A stretch of DNA of 64,000 nt from Dehalococcoidia bacterium (GCA_022828105.1 JAJEJC010000008.1:248001-312000); one strand, 5' to 3'. Positions 16,243 through 24,217 are shown, counted from the stretch's first letter. Notes: a model not told the origin generated them from the sequence alone. Translations and numbers: made by a program.

Positions 16243-16292
16243 CCCCCTCTCCCCCCGCCTCCGGCGGGGGGAGATGCCGAAGGCAGAGGGGG
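16243..16292 (+). repeat. Three-way-junction repeat element, copy 2 (most complete)
   Basis: An outer stem CCCCCT/AGGGGG encloses an 11-bp stem (16249-16259 with 16263-16273, loop TCC) and a 4-bp stem TGCC-GAA-GGCA (16275-16285). All paired positions are Watson-Crick, so the single strand can fold into a closed three-way junction. It lies between the LLM oxidoreductase and mntA-like genes. Confidence 0.8.
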
Positions 16293-16364
16293 GCTCCGGG
16301 GCTCTCCGCAGTATCACGAAACGACTACGCTGGACTCGTCGAACTCGAACCAGGGGCCAGCACC

Positions 16365-16676
16365 GTGATTGCGCTGATCGACCAACACTTCGACGAACTC
16401 TCCGACCTCTGCCGCCAGTACCAGGTCGACCGCCTCGACCTGTTCGGCTCCGCGGCCACCGCCGACTTTGATCCCGCCGTCAGCGACCTCGACTTCATCG
16501 TCGCCTACCACCCCGACGCCGACCCCGATCCGTGGTACCGCAAACACCTGGAACTGCAGGCGGCCCTGGCCGAGCTCTTTGACCGACCGGTTGATCTCGT
16601 AATCGAGCAGCCCTTCAGAAACCCCTACTTCGCCGAGGCCGTCGAGCAAACCCGGACCCTGCTCTATGCCGCCTAG
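16365..16676 (+). CDS. mntA: MntA-type minimal nucleotidyltransferase antitoxin
   Basis: The 103-residue protein starts at GTG 16365. It shows the MNT active site: GSAAT at about residues 26-30 followed by SDLDFIV, giving GS and the two metal-binding Asp residues. MNT proteins paired with HEPN toxins of the HepT family neutralise the toxin by adding AMP to it. The next reading frame begins within its last 11 bases and encodes a HepT homologue, as in functional pairs. The active site appears intact although the partner gene is interrupted. It lies between two copies of the three-way-junction repeat. Confidence 0.85.
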   Translation: MIALIDQHFDELSDLCRQYQVDRLDLFGSAATADFDPAVSDLDFIVAYHPDADPDPWYRKHLELQAALAELFDRPVDLVIEQPFRNPYFAEAVEQTRTLLYAA

Positions 16677-17007
16677 GTCGAAGAAGTACCTGCGTGACAT
16701 CCTCGACGCCGCGCTGCTGATCAGGCAATTCACCGACGGTATGACACTGGCCGACTACTAGTCGGACATCGTTGTCCGTTCAGCCGTCGAACGCCAGCTC
16801 ACCATCCTTTGCGAAGCGATGACGCAACTCTCCTCCTCGGACGAATCATTGGTCGAGCAAATCTCTGACCAAGAATCGATCATCGGAATGCGCATCGTGC
16901 TCGTCCATCGCTACGCCGATCTCGATAACCGACGCGTGTGGAGCACAATCACACTCAGCCTCCCGATCCTTCTCCAGGAGGTCAACTCGCTCCTCGAGCA
17001 ACGCTGA
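16666..17007 (+). pseudogene. hepT: HepT-like HEPN ribonuclease toxin interrupted by an in-frame TAG
   Basis: From ATG 16666 the frame reads 31 codons, stops at TAG (16759-16761), and then continues open in the same frame to 17007. Ignoring the stop gives 113 residues, the normal HepT length. The second part keeps the toxin motif RX4HXY in MRIVLVHRY and the helical pattern SAVERQLTILCEA. A single base change, for example TTG to TAG, explains the break; I see no frameshift. An ATG at 16819 could restart a 62-residue C-terminal fragment that holds the motif. Loss of the toxin with an intact antitoxin is the simplest reading; suppression of TAG or a base-calling error are alternatives. Confidence 0.82.
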
Positions 17008-17016
17008 CCCCGACCT

Positions 17017-17062
17017 CCCCTCTCCCCCCTCCAGGGGGGAGATGTCCCGTAGGGACAGGGGG
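17017..17062 (+). repeat. Three-way-junction repeat element, copy 3
   Basis: CCCC/GGGG closes a 10-bp stem TCTCCCCCCT/AGGGGGGAGA (loop CC) and a 6-bp stem TGTCCC-GTA-GGGACA (17043-17057), with no unpaired linker bases. It begins 10 bases after the hepT-like stop. Confidence 0.8.
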
Positions 17063-17165
17063 CACTCCCCAGCCCCGTCAACCATGCAACAAGTCACCAC
17101 CTTTCATAGAACATCCGTCCACATACAATTGACCTCCTCACCTAACCCGAAATAGGAGTCCACTT

Positions 17166-17567
17166 GTGTCCAGCACCACCGCCAACCCGCCCCTCCCCTT
17201 CACCGCCGACGCCATCATCGACCGCCTCCGACACCAGGCAACCAACGGCCCCGCCTACGTCCAGCACAGCGCGACCAAAGCACTCGCGCACATCAAGGGC
17301 CTCTACGCCCAGGCCCAATACGAAGCCAGGCTCGCCTACGACACGGCCCGCGTCGCACTGAGCGACTCCATCCAACACACCCCCGCCAATAGCAACGACC
17401 AGGCCGGCGACGGAAGCATGGGTCTCGCAGAGCGCATGGAGGGCCTCAACAACGGCACCCTCCAGCCCACTCCCGAAGAACTCGCCCACTTTGAGCCGGA
17501 CAACCCGGCTCAGGCCGATGAAGATGACGAAGACCACCCAGAAGAGCAGGAAGATGATCCTCCCTAA
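17166..17567 (+). CDS. Unrecognised small protein with acidic C-terminal tail
   Basis: The 133-residue protein starts at GTG 17166 behind TAGGAG. Residues 10-70 look helical (FTADAIIDRLRHQA, KALAHIKGLYAQAQYEARLAYDTA), with no Cys and no membrane segment. The last 40 residues are Asp/Glu/Pro-rich (ADEDDEDHPEEQEDDPP). I do not recognise a family. It lies between repeat copies 3 and 4 in the accessory island next to the mntA-hepT remnant. A DNA- or protein-binding helical domain with a charged tail is all that can be said. A competing frame from 17164 is shorter and has odd composition. Confidence 0.6.
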   Translation: MSSTTANPPLPFTADAIIDRLRHQATNGPAYVQHSATKALAHIKGLYAQAQYEARLAYDTARVALSDSIQHTPANSNDQAGDGSMGLAERMEGLNNGTLQPTPEELAHFEPDNPAQADEDDEDHPEEQEDDPP

Positions 17568-17640
17568 TTCCCGCCACGATTCCACGCCGCCCGCCCTCGC
17601 GGTTGCTCCACACCGACCGCCGCTTTTTTTCCTACCGACC

Positions 17641-17675
17641 TCCCCTCTCCCCCCACCTCCGGCGGAGGGATCCGT
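17641..17675 (+). repeat. Decayed three-way-junction repeat, adjoining copy 4
   Basis: This stretch resembles the 5' half and first stem of copy 2 (CTCCCCCCACC, TCC loop, GGCGGAGGGA) but several pairs are broken and the second stem is missing. It abuts the intact copy at 17679. Confidence 0.55.
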
Positions 17676-17678
17676 CTG

Positions 17679-17725
17679 CCTCTCCCCCCTCCAGGGGGGA
17701 GATGTCACGTAGTGACAGAGGGGGG
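17679..17725 (+). repeat. Three-way-junction repeat element, copy 4
   Basis: It has the same 10-bp first stem as copy 3 (17681-17702) and a second stem TGTCAC-GTA-GTGACA (17703-17717), in which the fifth pair is A:T instead of C:G (copy 3) or G:C (copy 1). It ends in a G-run 8 bases before the candidate PAC2 start at 17734. Confidence 0.8.
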
Positions 17726-17733
17726 AACGCTCG

Positions 17734-18654
17734 ATGAATTGCAGTTACCCTCACAACATGAGCGATGAACGCAATGAGGACGCACTGACGATCGACGGCC
17801 TGCCCGACGATCTGCGCCGCCCGATTTTGCTGCTGGCCTTCTTCGGCTGGAACGACGCCGCCGAAGCGGCCACCGACGCGATCAAGTTCCTGCGCAACAT
17901 CGAACCCTCCGCACCGGTCGCCTCGCTCGACCCGGACGAATTCTTCGTGTTCACCGAGCACCGCCCGACGGTCAAGTGGATCGACGGCGACGACGCCCGC
18001 CGTGAAGTCGTCTGGCCGGCGACCGAGTTCACCGTCCTGCGCCGGCCGCAGGCGGAACACGACCTCGTGCTCGGGCTGGGCACGGAGCCGGACCTGCGTT
18101 GGCGGCGCTACTGCCGCGCCGTCCTGCAGGTCGCCGAGAAGGCCCAGGTCGAGGAAGTAGTCACGCTCGGCGCGCTGCTCGCCGATGTCGCTCACACCCG
18201 GCCCACTCGCGTCTCCGGGGGCTCGTCCAATCCCGAGCGCCAGCGACAATTCGGATTCCAGACCTCGCGCTACGAAGGCCCGACGGGCATCGTCGGTTCG
18301 ATCGGCGAGGCCTGCCGCATCGGCGAGATGCCCCACATGGGCTTCTGGGCCTCGGTCCCGCACTACGTCACCTCGCGGCACAATCCGGGCGCGACCAAGG
18401 CGTTGCTGACCGAGATTGACCGCGTCTTCGGCCTGCAGCTCGACCTGCAGAAGCTCGACGGCGCGCAGGAACGCTACCGCGCGCAAATCGACTCTGCGCT
18501 GGAGGAGAAGCCCGACATCCGCGACTACGTGCGCAACCTGGAAGAACAGGCCGACGAAGAGATGAAGCAGGAGTCGCAGTCCGAAACTCCGCTCGACAGC
18601 GACGACATCATGGAAGCGGTCAACCGCCTCCTGCGCGGCGACGAGTCCAACTAA
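17734..18654 (+). CDS. PAC2-family protein
   Basis: The 306-residue protein (298 if started at ATG 17758) matches the PAC2 fold: RRPILLLAFFGWNDAAEAAT near the N terminus, a central VVTLGALLADVAHTRP and a C-terminal helical, acidic tail. PAC2 proteins include archaeal and eukaryotic proteasome-assembly chaperones, while bacterial members are largely uncharacterised; no proteasome genes are in this window. The first start has only the G-run of the repeat as a possible ribosome site; the second has none evident. It is followed after 1 base by an MBL-fold gene, so the two are cotranscribed. Confidence 0.87.
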   Translation: MNCSYPHNMSDERNEDALTIDGLPDDLRRPILLLAFFGWNDAAEAATDAIKFLRNIEPSAPVASLDPDEFFVFTEHRPTVKWIDGDDARREVVWPATEFTVLRRPQAEHDLVLGLGTEPDLRWRRYCRAVLQVAEKAQVEEVVTLGALLADVAHTRPTRVSGGSSNPERQRQFGFQTSRYEGPTGIVGSIGEACRIGEMPHMGFWASVPHYVTSRHNPGATKALLTEIDRVFGLQLDLQKLDGAQERYRAQIDSALEEKPDIRDYVRNLEEQADEEMKQESQSETPLDSDDIMEAVNRLLRGDESN

Positions 18655-18655
18655 C

Positions 18656-19429
18656 ATGTCCGAGCAAGGCGGCGCGCACGACCAGGATGTCGGACACGAG
18701 CACACCGAAGATCGGTCAGGCGAACCGTTCGTCAATGAGATTGAGGTGCGCGGACTGATCGTGGGCGCGTTCCAGGAGAACTGCTGGGTGATCGGCAACC
18801 GCCGCACGTCGGAGGCGATCTGCATCGATCCCGGCGAACAGGCCGACGACATCCTGCACATGGCCTCGGAGATGGGTGTCACGATCAAGATGATCGCCAA
18901 CTCGCACGCGCATCTCGACCACGTGCTGGGCGTGCGCGGCGTGCAGTCGGCCGACAACGCCTCCTTCCTGCTGCACGAGGCGGACCTCGACGTCCTCCAG
19001 GGCGCGGCGGAGTCGGCAGCCCGATTCGGCATGCAGGTCGAACAACCGCCCGATCCGGACCACTACATCGAGGACGAGCAACAGGTCGAGGTGGACGGGG
19101 TCGCGCTGCACGTCATTCATACGCCGGGACATACGCGAGGCTCGGTCTGCTTCTACGGACACGGAGTGCTGTTTTCCGGCGACACCCTGTTCCGCAACAG
19201 CATCGGCCGCACCGACTTGCCGGGCGGAGACTTCGCGCAGGAGATGTCGTCCATCGTCGACAAGCTGCTGATGCTGCCGGACGAGACCATTGTCTTGCCC
19301 GGACACATGGACCAGACCACGCTCGGCGCCGAGCGAGTGCAGAATCCGTTCATCTTGCAGACGCTCCAGCAACGCGGGATGGAACCCGGAGAGCGCCGCA
19401 CACCGGGCGGGCTAATCCTGCCTAACTGA
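18656..19429 (+). CDS. MBL-fold metallohydrolase (glyoxalase II-like)
   Basis: The 257-residue protein has the metallo-beta-lactamase core: SHAHLDHV (the HxHxDH motif), HTPGHTRGSVCFY, SGDTLFRNSIGRTDLPGG and LPGHMDQTT, supplying ligands for two metals. The pattern is that of glyoxalase II-like and persulphide-dioxygenase-like hydrolases. Residues 1-28 form a polar extension. It hydrolyses a thioester or similar bond; the substrate is unknown. The start follows directly after the PAC2 stop, suggesting translational coupling. Confidence 0.9.
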   Translation: MSEQGGAHDQDVGHEHTEDRSGEPFVNEIEVRGLIVGAFQENCWVIGNRRTSEAICIDPGEQADDILHMASEMGVTIKMIANSHAHLDHVLGVRGVQSADNASFLLHEADLDVLQGAAESAARFGMQVEQPPDPDHYIEDEQQVEVDGVALHVIHTPGHTRGSVCFYGHGVLFSGDTLFRNSIGRTDLPGGDFAQEMSSIVDKLLMLPDETIVLPGHMDQTTLGAERVQNPFILQTLQQRGMEPGERRTPGGLILPN

Positions 19430-19453
19430 ACTCCGACGAACAAGGAGCCGGCC

Positions 19454-19909
19454 ATGACCGACCGAGCATCGACGCTGATCGCAATGGAAGACGCGAGAGT
19501 GCAGCTCGAGTCCAGGCTTGACCGGATCGACGAGGCGCACGGGTCATGGGAGGGCGCGGTCGGCGAGTGGTCGGTGGCGCAGTTGCTGCAGCACATGCAC
19601 GGTTGGTTGACGGAGATGACTGGCGCAATCGAGCGCATGAATGCCGGTCAGCGTCCGACGCCGGAGGGTGTCGATTACTCGGACCCCGAGGAGTGGAATC
19701 CAAAGTTCGTGGCCGAACGCGGCGAGCAGACGTACGAGCAGGCGCGATCCACCCTCGGCGAGGCGCACGACGCGTTCGTGAGCGCGGTCGGCCGGGTGGA
19801 CGAGGGTCGATTCGGCGAAGGCAAGACGATCAACCGGATGGTCGAGGGTGTGGTCACTCACCACTACGCCGAGCACGCTGAGGATCTGGATGTCTTCCTG
19901 GGCGGGTAG
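19454..19909 (+). CDS. DinB/DfsB-family four-helix protein
   Basis: The 151-residue helical protein shows the metal-site histidines of the DinB-like superfamily: LLQHMHGW in helix 2 and VTHHYAEHAEDL near the C terminus. Members bind a divalent metal and often act as thiol-dependent transferases or hydrolases. No damage-inducible promoter is visible. An AAGGAG site precedes the ATG. The substrate cannot be predicted. Confidence 0.82.
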   Translation: MTDRASTLIAMEDARVQLESRLDRIDEAHGSWEGAVGEWSVAQLLQHMHGWLTEMTGAIERMNAGQRPTPEGVDYSDPEEWNPKFVAERGEQTYEQARSTLGEAHDAFVSAVGRVDEGRFGEGKTINRMVEGVVTHHYAEHAEDLDVFLGG

Positions 19910-19986
19910 CACGAGCAGGCCGATCCGTAGCGCGTGAGCCGCGCTGGGGTGATACTTGTTTCAATCGGTATGGACCGCAGCATTCC

Positions 19987-20007
19987 CCCCCGGCACTCGG
20001 ACGGGGG
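19987..20007 (+). other. Hairpin upstream of the hot-dog gene cluster
   Basis: CCCCCG and CGGGGG pair around a 9-base loop, 20 bases before the first hot-dog gene. It could be a leader structure or a terminator for the DinB-like gene. There is no U-tract. Confidence 0.3.
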
Positions 20008-20026
20008 CTAAGACAGAGAGTTAACC

Positions 20027-20497
20027 ATGAGCGATGACGAGAGTCTGATCACGCCGGCGATGGAAGCTGCCGTCGGCTCGGAAGGCGAGCCGCGCCAGGC
20101 CACGATCGACAAGGAGTTGGTCCAGCGCCTGATGGTCGCCCTGGACGAGGACGATGAAGAGCTGATGGCCGCAGTCGAGGCGGGCGACGCGAGTTACCCG
20201 ATCCCAACATATGCGTTGTTGACGACCAGCACGTCGCAGCGCCAGCTCAGCATTCCCGACGCTCCTGAGCGAGCGTTGATGGCCGCCGACGCCTGGGAGG
20301 TCAAGGCCGACATTCACCTGGGCGACACGATGACGATCGTCCCCAGGGTTGCCGATATCCAGGAACGGATCGGCGGACGCGTGGGACACTCGCTCTTCAT
20401 CCACCACGAGTGGGTCTACACCAACCAGGACGACGTCGAGGTCGCCCGGGTGCGCCGCACGGTGACGCACTTCCAGCAGCAGCACACCGGAGAGTAG
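20027..20497 (+). CDS. FAS1-like dehydratase-domain (MaoC N-terminal) hot-dog protein
   Basis: The 156-residue protein resembles the N-terminal hot-dog half of MaoC/HadA-type hydratases: an alpha helix near residues 25-45, then LMAADAWEVKADIHLGDTM and HSLFIHHEWVYTNQDD. In HadAB-type enzymes this subunit lacks the catalytic dyad and pairs with a catalytic HadB-like subunit. Here the two following genes are also hot-dog proteins, 8 and 15 bases apart, so a complex is likely. None of the three shows a canonical catalytic motif. It may bind acyl-CoA. Confidence 0.82.
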   Translation: MSDDESLITPAMEAAVGSEGEPRQATIDKELVQRLMVALDEDDEELMAAVEAGDASYPIPTYALLTTSTSQRQLSIPDAPERALMAADAWEVKADIHLGDTMTIVPRVADIQERIGGRVGHSLFIHHEWVYTNQDDVEVARVRRTVTHFQQQHTGE

Positions 20498-20504
20498 GCA
20501 GCCG

Positions 20505-20921
20505 ATGACACTCGATTACGACGCGCTGCACGAGGGCGTCGAACTCCCCACCGAACACCGCACGCCGACCACCGAGCAGGTCGTGGCGTTTTGCAACGCG
20601 ACCGGCAACCAGGGGCCGCAATTCCTCGACCCCGACTTCGCCAAGGAACGCATGGGACTGCCCGGCCCGATCATTCCCGGCAACATGAAGCAGGGATTCC
20701 TCGACCAATACCTGCGCCGCCACTTCGGCCGCAACCAGATCACGCGGCTGCAACTGAACCACCGTCGACCCGATGTACACAACGTCGAGATGACGTTCGG
20801 CGGCGAAGTGACGCGCACGTACGAAGTCGACGGACGCCGAATGGTCGACCTGGAGATTCACATCGACAACCCGCAGGGCGACCGCTCGGTGCGCGGCGCG
20901 GCCAGCATCGCGTTCGACTAG
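20505..20921 (+). CDS. MaoC-like hot-dog protein without the canonical hydratase dyad (1)
   Basis: The 138-residue protein matches MaoC-type R-specific enoyl-CoA hydratases in FLDPDFAKERMGLPGPIIPG and the C-terminal strands. The active-site signature GDxNPxH reads GNQGPQF: Asp becomes Asn, Asn becomes Gly, and His becomes Phe. Hydration by the usual mechanism is therefore unlikely. It is encoded in a three-gene hot-dog cluster. It may be a structural partner, a thioesterase-like variant or a ligand-binding protein. Confidence 0.82.
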   Translation: MTLDYDALHEGVELPTEHRTPTTEQVVAFCNATGNQGPQFLDPDFAKERMGLPGPIIPGNMKQGFLDQYLRRHFGRNQITRLQLNHRRPDVHNVEMTFGGEVTRTYEVDGRRMVDLEIHIDNPQGDRSVRGAASIAFD

Positions 20922-20935
20922 CGCAGGATCGCTCG

Positions 20936-21367
20936 GTGCCGTTGCCCCGTCTGATCGACCTCGGCGAATTGCGCGAAGGCACGCCACTGCCCGAGCGGGT
21001 GCTCGCGCCGGACATCATGGACGTCGCCCGATTCATCGGCGGCGCAGGCTTTGCGATTCCGATCTTCCTCGATCCGGCCGCCGCGCGCGACACCGGTCTG
21101 GATGGACCCGTGATTCCGGCCGAGTACAAGTCGGCCTTCCTGCTCGGTTACCTGCACCAACTGGCGAGGCCCGATGGGCGCGTGCTGCGGCTCCAGTCCG
21201 GCTTCCGGCGTCCCGACTATCACGGCAACCGGTTCACGATCGGCGGACAGGTGACGAAGATCGGCAACGTCGAAGGCGGCTGCGAGGTGAGCCTCGAACT
21301 CTGGCTCGAACAGGAGTCGGGCGACCGCAGCGTGCGCTCTTCGGCTGTGATTCTGCTGCCCGACTGA
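20936..21367 (+). CDS. MaoC-like hot-dog protein without the canonical hydratase dyad (2)
   Basis: The 143-residue protein starts at GTG 20936 behind AGGA; the open frame extends upstream to 20591 only as a mirror of the previous gene. It is a diverged paralogue of that gene (FLDPAAARDTGLDGPVIPAEYK matches in position, along with the closing GDRSVRSSA). At the GDxNPxH site it reads GAGFAIPIF, so the catalytic Asp and His are missing here too. It probably forms a heteromer with its neighbours. Confidence 0.78.
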   Translation: MPLPRLIDLGELREGTPLPERVLAPDIMDVARFIGGAGFAIPIFLDPAAARDTGLDGPVIPAEYKSAFLLGYLHQLARPDGRVLRLQSGFRRPDYHGNRFTIGGQVTKIGNVEGGCEVSLELWLEQESGDRSVRSSAVILLPD

Positions 21368-21383
21368 CCCAGGGTCCGCCGAC

Positions 21384-22751
21384 TCAGACCCCGCTGACGG
21401 TCATCCGTGACATGCGAAGCGTCGGCGCCGACGTCGATCCGAACCACTGCGCATCACTGCCGACGGCATCGATCCGCGCGAGCATGTCCAACAGGTTGCC
21501 CGAGACATTGATCTCCTGGACCGGCTCGGCCAGTTCGCCGTTGCGAATCCAGATACCGGCCGCACCGCGCGAGAAGTCGCCGGTGGTGTAGTTGACGCCG
21601 AAACCCATCAGCGTGGTCAGGTAGAGGCCGTCCTCGACCTCGGCGACGATGTGCTCGGGCGCGCTCTGGCCCGCTTCCAAACTGAGATTGCCGCTGCCGA
21701 TCTGAGGCAGGCCGCCGACGCTGCGCCAGGCCGAGCCGGTGCTCGCCGCGTCGAGACGGCGAGCGTTGTAGGAGTCGAAGAGGAAGCCCTGGAAGGCGCC
21801 GGACTCGATCAGCGCGTTACGCCTGGTGACGACGCCCTCGCCGTCAAAGGGACGCGAGCCGAGCCGTCCGCTCAGGGTGCCGTCGTCAACGATGGTTAGC
21901 AGGGGCGAGGCGATCTCCTCCTGCTCCCGTTCGGCAAGGAACGTCGCGCGCCGGTAGAGCGCCTCGCCGCTCGCTGCGCCAGAGACGATACCGGCCAGTC
22001 CAGCCGCCATGCGCGGCTCCCAGACGACCGGCACTTCACAGGTCGACGCCTTGGTCGCGCCGAGCTGTCTCAGCGCCCGTGCCGCCGCCTCGCGACCGAC
22101 ATCCGCCGCATCGTCGAGCCGGTGCAGCGCCCGCTCGGAGGTTGACCAGCCCGCATTGCGCAATTGGCCGTCGTCCTCCTCTGCCATCACTTCAACCCAC
22201 ATCGAGGCGGACGTGTCGGCGTAGGCCCCGGCGAACCCGTTGGTGTCGGCCAGGGCAAAACTGCTCACGCTCGTGCTGAACGTCGCTCCGCCGCTGTTGA
22301 CGATGCGTCCGTCGGCGTCGAGCGCCGACTGCTCGCAGGTCAGCGCCTGTGAGAGACGGTGGTTTCCGTCCACGTCCGGGATCTGCTCGTCGTACAGCGA
22401 CAGCTGCGGCGTGCTGCGGGCCTGCGTGGTCGGATCTGCGAGACCGGCGTAGGGGTCGGGCTCGGAGATACGGGCCAGCTCCATTGCCGTGCGCACCGCT
22501 TCCTCCAGCGCGGCATCGCTGACGTCGCTGGTCGAGACCGTGGCCTGCCGGCCGCCGAGAATCACGCGCAGACCGACCGAGCGCGCCGTCGATTCCGAGA
22601 CCTTCTCCAGCTTCTGCAATCGCACGGTGGTCGATGCATTGGTCGACGAGACGGCTACCGAGTCGGCCTGATCGGCTCCGGCTGCTTCGGCCATCGCCAG
22701 GATCCGGCCCGCGAGTTCCAGCGGCTCCGTCGACAGTGTCGGGCCCGCCAT
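21384..22751 (-). CDS. pmbA: PmbA/TldE-family protein, TldD partner
   Basis: The 455-residue protein starts at ATG 22751, overlapping the tldD stop by one base (TAATG). The frame stays open up to 22871 only as a mirror of tldD. It has the TldD/PmbA N-terminal fold and the C-terminal barrel with SFALADTNGFAG and GSGNLSLEAGQSAPE but no HExxH, as expected for the non-catalytic subunit. With TldD it forms a metalloprotease that acts on unfolded peptides in microcin and antitoxin processing in enterobacteria; the target here is unknown. Confidence 0.9.
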   Translation of the reverse strand: MAGPTLSTEPLELAGRILAMAEAAGADQADSVAVSSTNASTTVRLQKLEKVSESTARSVGLRVILGGRQATVSTSDVSDAALEEAVRTAMELARISEPDPYAGLADPTTQARSTPQLSLYDEQIPDVDGNHRLSQALTCEQSALDADGRIVNSGGATFSTSVSSFALADTNGFAGAYADTSASMWVEVMAEEDDGQLRNAGWSTSERALHRLDDAADVGREAAARALRQLGATKASTCEVPVVWEPRMAAGLAGIVSGAASGEALYRRATFLAEREQEEIASPLLTIVDDGTLSGRLGSRPFDGEGVVTRRNALIESGAFQGFLFDSYNARRLDAASTGSAWRSVGGLPQIGSGNLSLEAGQSAPEHIVAEVEDGLYLTTLMGFGVNYTTGDFSRGAAGIWIRNGELAEPVQEINVSGNLLDMLARIDAVGSDAQWFGSTSAPTLRMSRMTVSGV

Positions 22752-24217
22752 TACGCCGACATCCCGGAGCCGGAGCGCATCTGCGTGCCGCCCACCGTGA
22801 TGCCCGAGACGAGCACCGTGGGAATGCCCACACCGACCGGGACCGACTGTCCCGACTTGCCGCAGGTCCATCGACCATCCGACATCTCCAGGTCGTGGCC
22901 CACACCAGTCACCTTGGACAACACATCCGGACCGTTGCCGATCAGGTTCACGTCCCGAATCGGCGCGGTCACCTGGCCGTTCTCAATCAGGTACCCCTCC
23001 GTGACCGAGAAGACGAAGTCGCCGTTGGTGATGTTGACCTGTCCGCCGCTGAACGCCTTGCAGTAGATGCCGTACTCCACGCGGCGCAGCAGGTCTTCCG
23101 GGTCATCCTGTCCGGCCGTCATGTACGTGTTCGTCATGCGCGGCATCGGCGCGTGGCGGAACGACTGGCGCCGTCCGTTGCCCGACGGCGCAACGCTGAA
23201 GTGGTCCGACGAGATGCGATCCTGCATGTAAGCGGCGAGTTGGCCGTCCTCGATTAACAGATTGCGTCCGGCGGGTTCGCCCTCGTCGTCGACATTGACG
23301 GAACCGCGCGAGCGATCGAGCGTGGCGTCGTCGATCACCGTGACCAGATCCGACGCGACCGGCTGGCCGATCCGGTTGGAGTAGTTCGACGTGCCTTTGC
23401 GGTTGAAGTCGGCCTCGAGGCCGTGTCCGACCGCCTCGTGCAGCAGGATGCCGGAGTCGCCGGCCGCAAGCACCACGGGGAACGTGCCGGCCGGCGCTTC
23501 GCGCGCCTCCTGTTGCAGAACAGCCTGGCGCGCCGCCTCTTCGGCCAGCGACTCGGGTGAGTGATCGTGGAAGTAGGCCATGCCCATGCGTCCCCCGCCG
23601 CCCCAGCGGGCGTTGCGGCGCTCGCCGTCCAGTTCGGAGAGGCAGGAGACGTTGAATCGCAGCAACGGTTGATAGTCAGCGACCAGACGGCCGTCGCTGC
23701 GCACGATCAGCACGCGTTTCTCCTCGTCCACCATCGAGGCGTCCACGCGGGCAATGCTGGGATGCCAGCCGCGCGCCGCGACGTCGGCGCGGCGCAAGAG
23801 CTCCACCTTGTCCGCCAGGGGCGTCGACGTGCTGGGCGAGGCGATGGCGTATCGGTCGGCGGGATAGGAGGCGGCGGTGAGATCGATCTCCTCGGTCTCG
23901 CCTCCGCCGTGGGCGATCTGGGCGGCGGTCTCGGCGGCCCGCCGCATCGCCTCCAGCGACAGGTCCTCGGTGTAGGCGTAGCCAATCGCGTCGCCCTCGA
24001 CCACGCGGATACCGACGCCTTGCGAGAGCGACGCCTGGGTCGATTTGACCTGTTGATCCTCGTAACTGAGCGAGCCGGAGCGCTTGTGCTCAAAGTAGAG
24101 TTCGGCGAACGTGCCGCCGCGGCCGAGCGCGGAGGCGAGCACCGACTCGGCGGCGGCCTCGTCAACGCCGAGTTGGCCTGCGTAGAAGCCGATCACATCG
24201 GCCGGCGTGTCGCTCAT
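22751..24217 (-). CDS. tldD: TldD metalloprotease subunit
   Basis: The 488-residue protein has the TldD zinc motif HEAVGH (in LLHEAVGHGLEAD) and the partner barrel motifs SYEDQQVKSTQASLSQGVG and FVFSVTEGYLIENG. The HEAVGH motif supplies the zinc ligands of the TldD/TldE heterodimer. The neighbouring pmbA gene starts one base before this gene ends, confirming coupled expression. No obvious substrate peptide gene lies next to the pair. Confidence 0.93.
   Translation of the reverse strand: MSDTPADVIGFYAGQLGVDEAAAESVLASALGRGGTFAELYFEHKRSGSLSYEDQQVKSTQASLSQGVGIRVVEGDAIGYAYTEDLSLEAMRRAAETAAQIAHGGGETEEIDLTAASYPADRYAIASPSTSTPLADKVELLRRADVAARGWHPSIARVDASMVDEEKRVLIVRSDGRLVADYQPLLRFNVSCLSELDGERRNARWGGGGRMGMAYFHDHSPESLAEEAARQAVLQQEAREAPAGTFPVVLAAGDSGILLHEAVGHGLEADFNRKGTSNYSNRIGQPVASDLVTVIDDATLDRSRGSVNVDDEGEPAGRNLLIEDGQLAAYMQDRISSDHFSVAPSGNGRRQSFRHAPMPRMTNTYMTAGQDDPEDLLRRVEYGIYCKAFSGGQVNITNGDFVFSVTEGYLIENGQVTAPIRDVNLIGNGPDVLSKVTGVGHDLEMSDGRWTCGKSGQSVPVGVGIPTVLVSGITVGGTQMRSGSGMSA

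Noticed and set aside
22752-22871. 495-residue form of PmbA
   Set aside because: The added 40 residues overlap the tldD coding region and lack any motif; TAATG coupling supports 22751.
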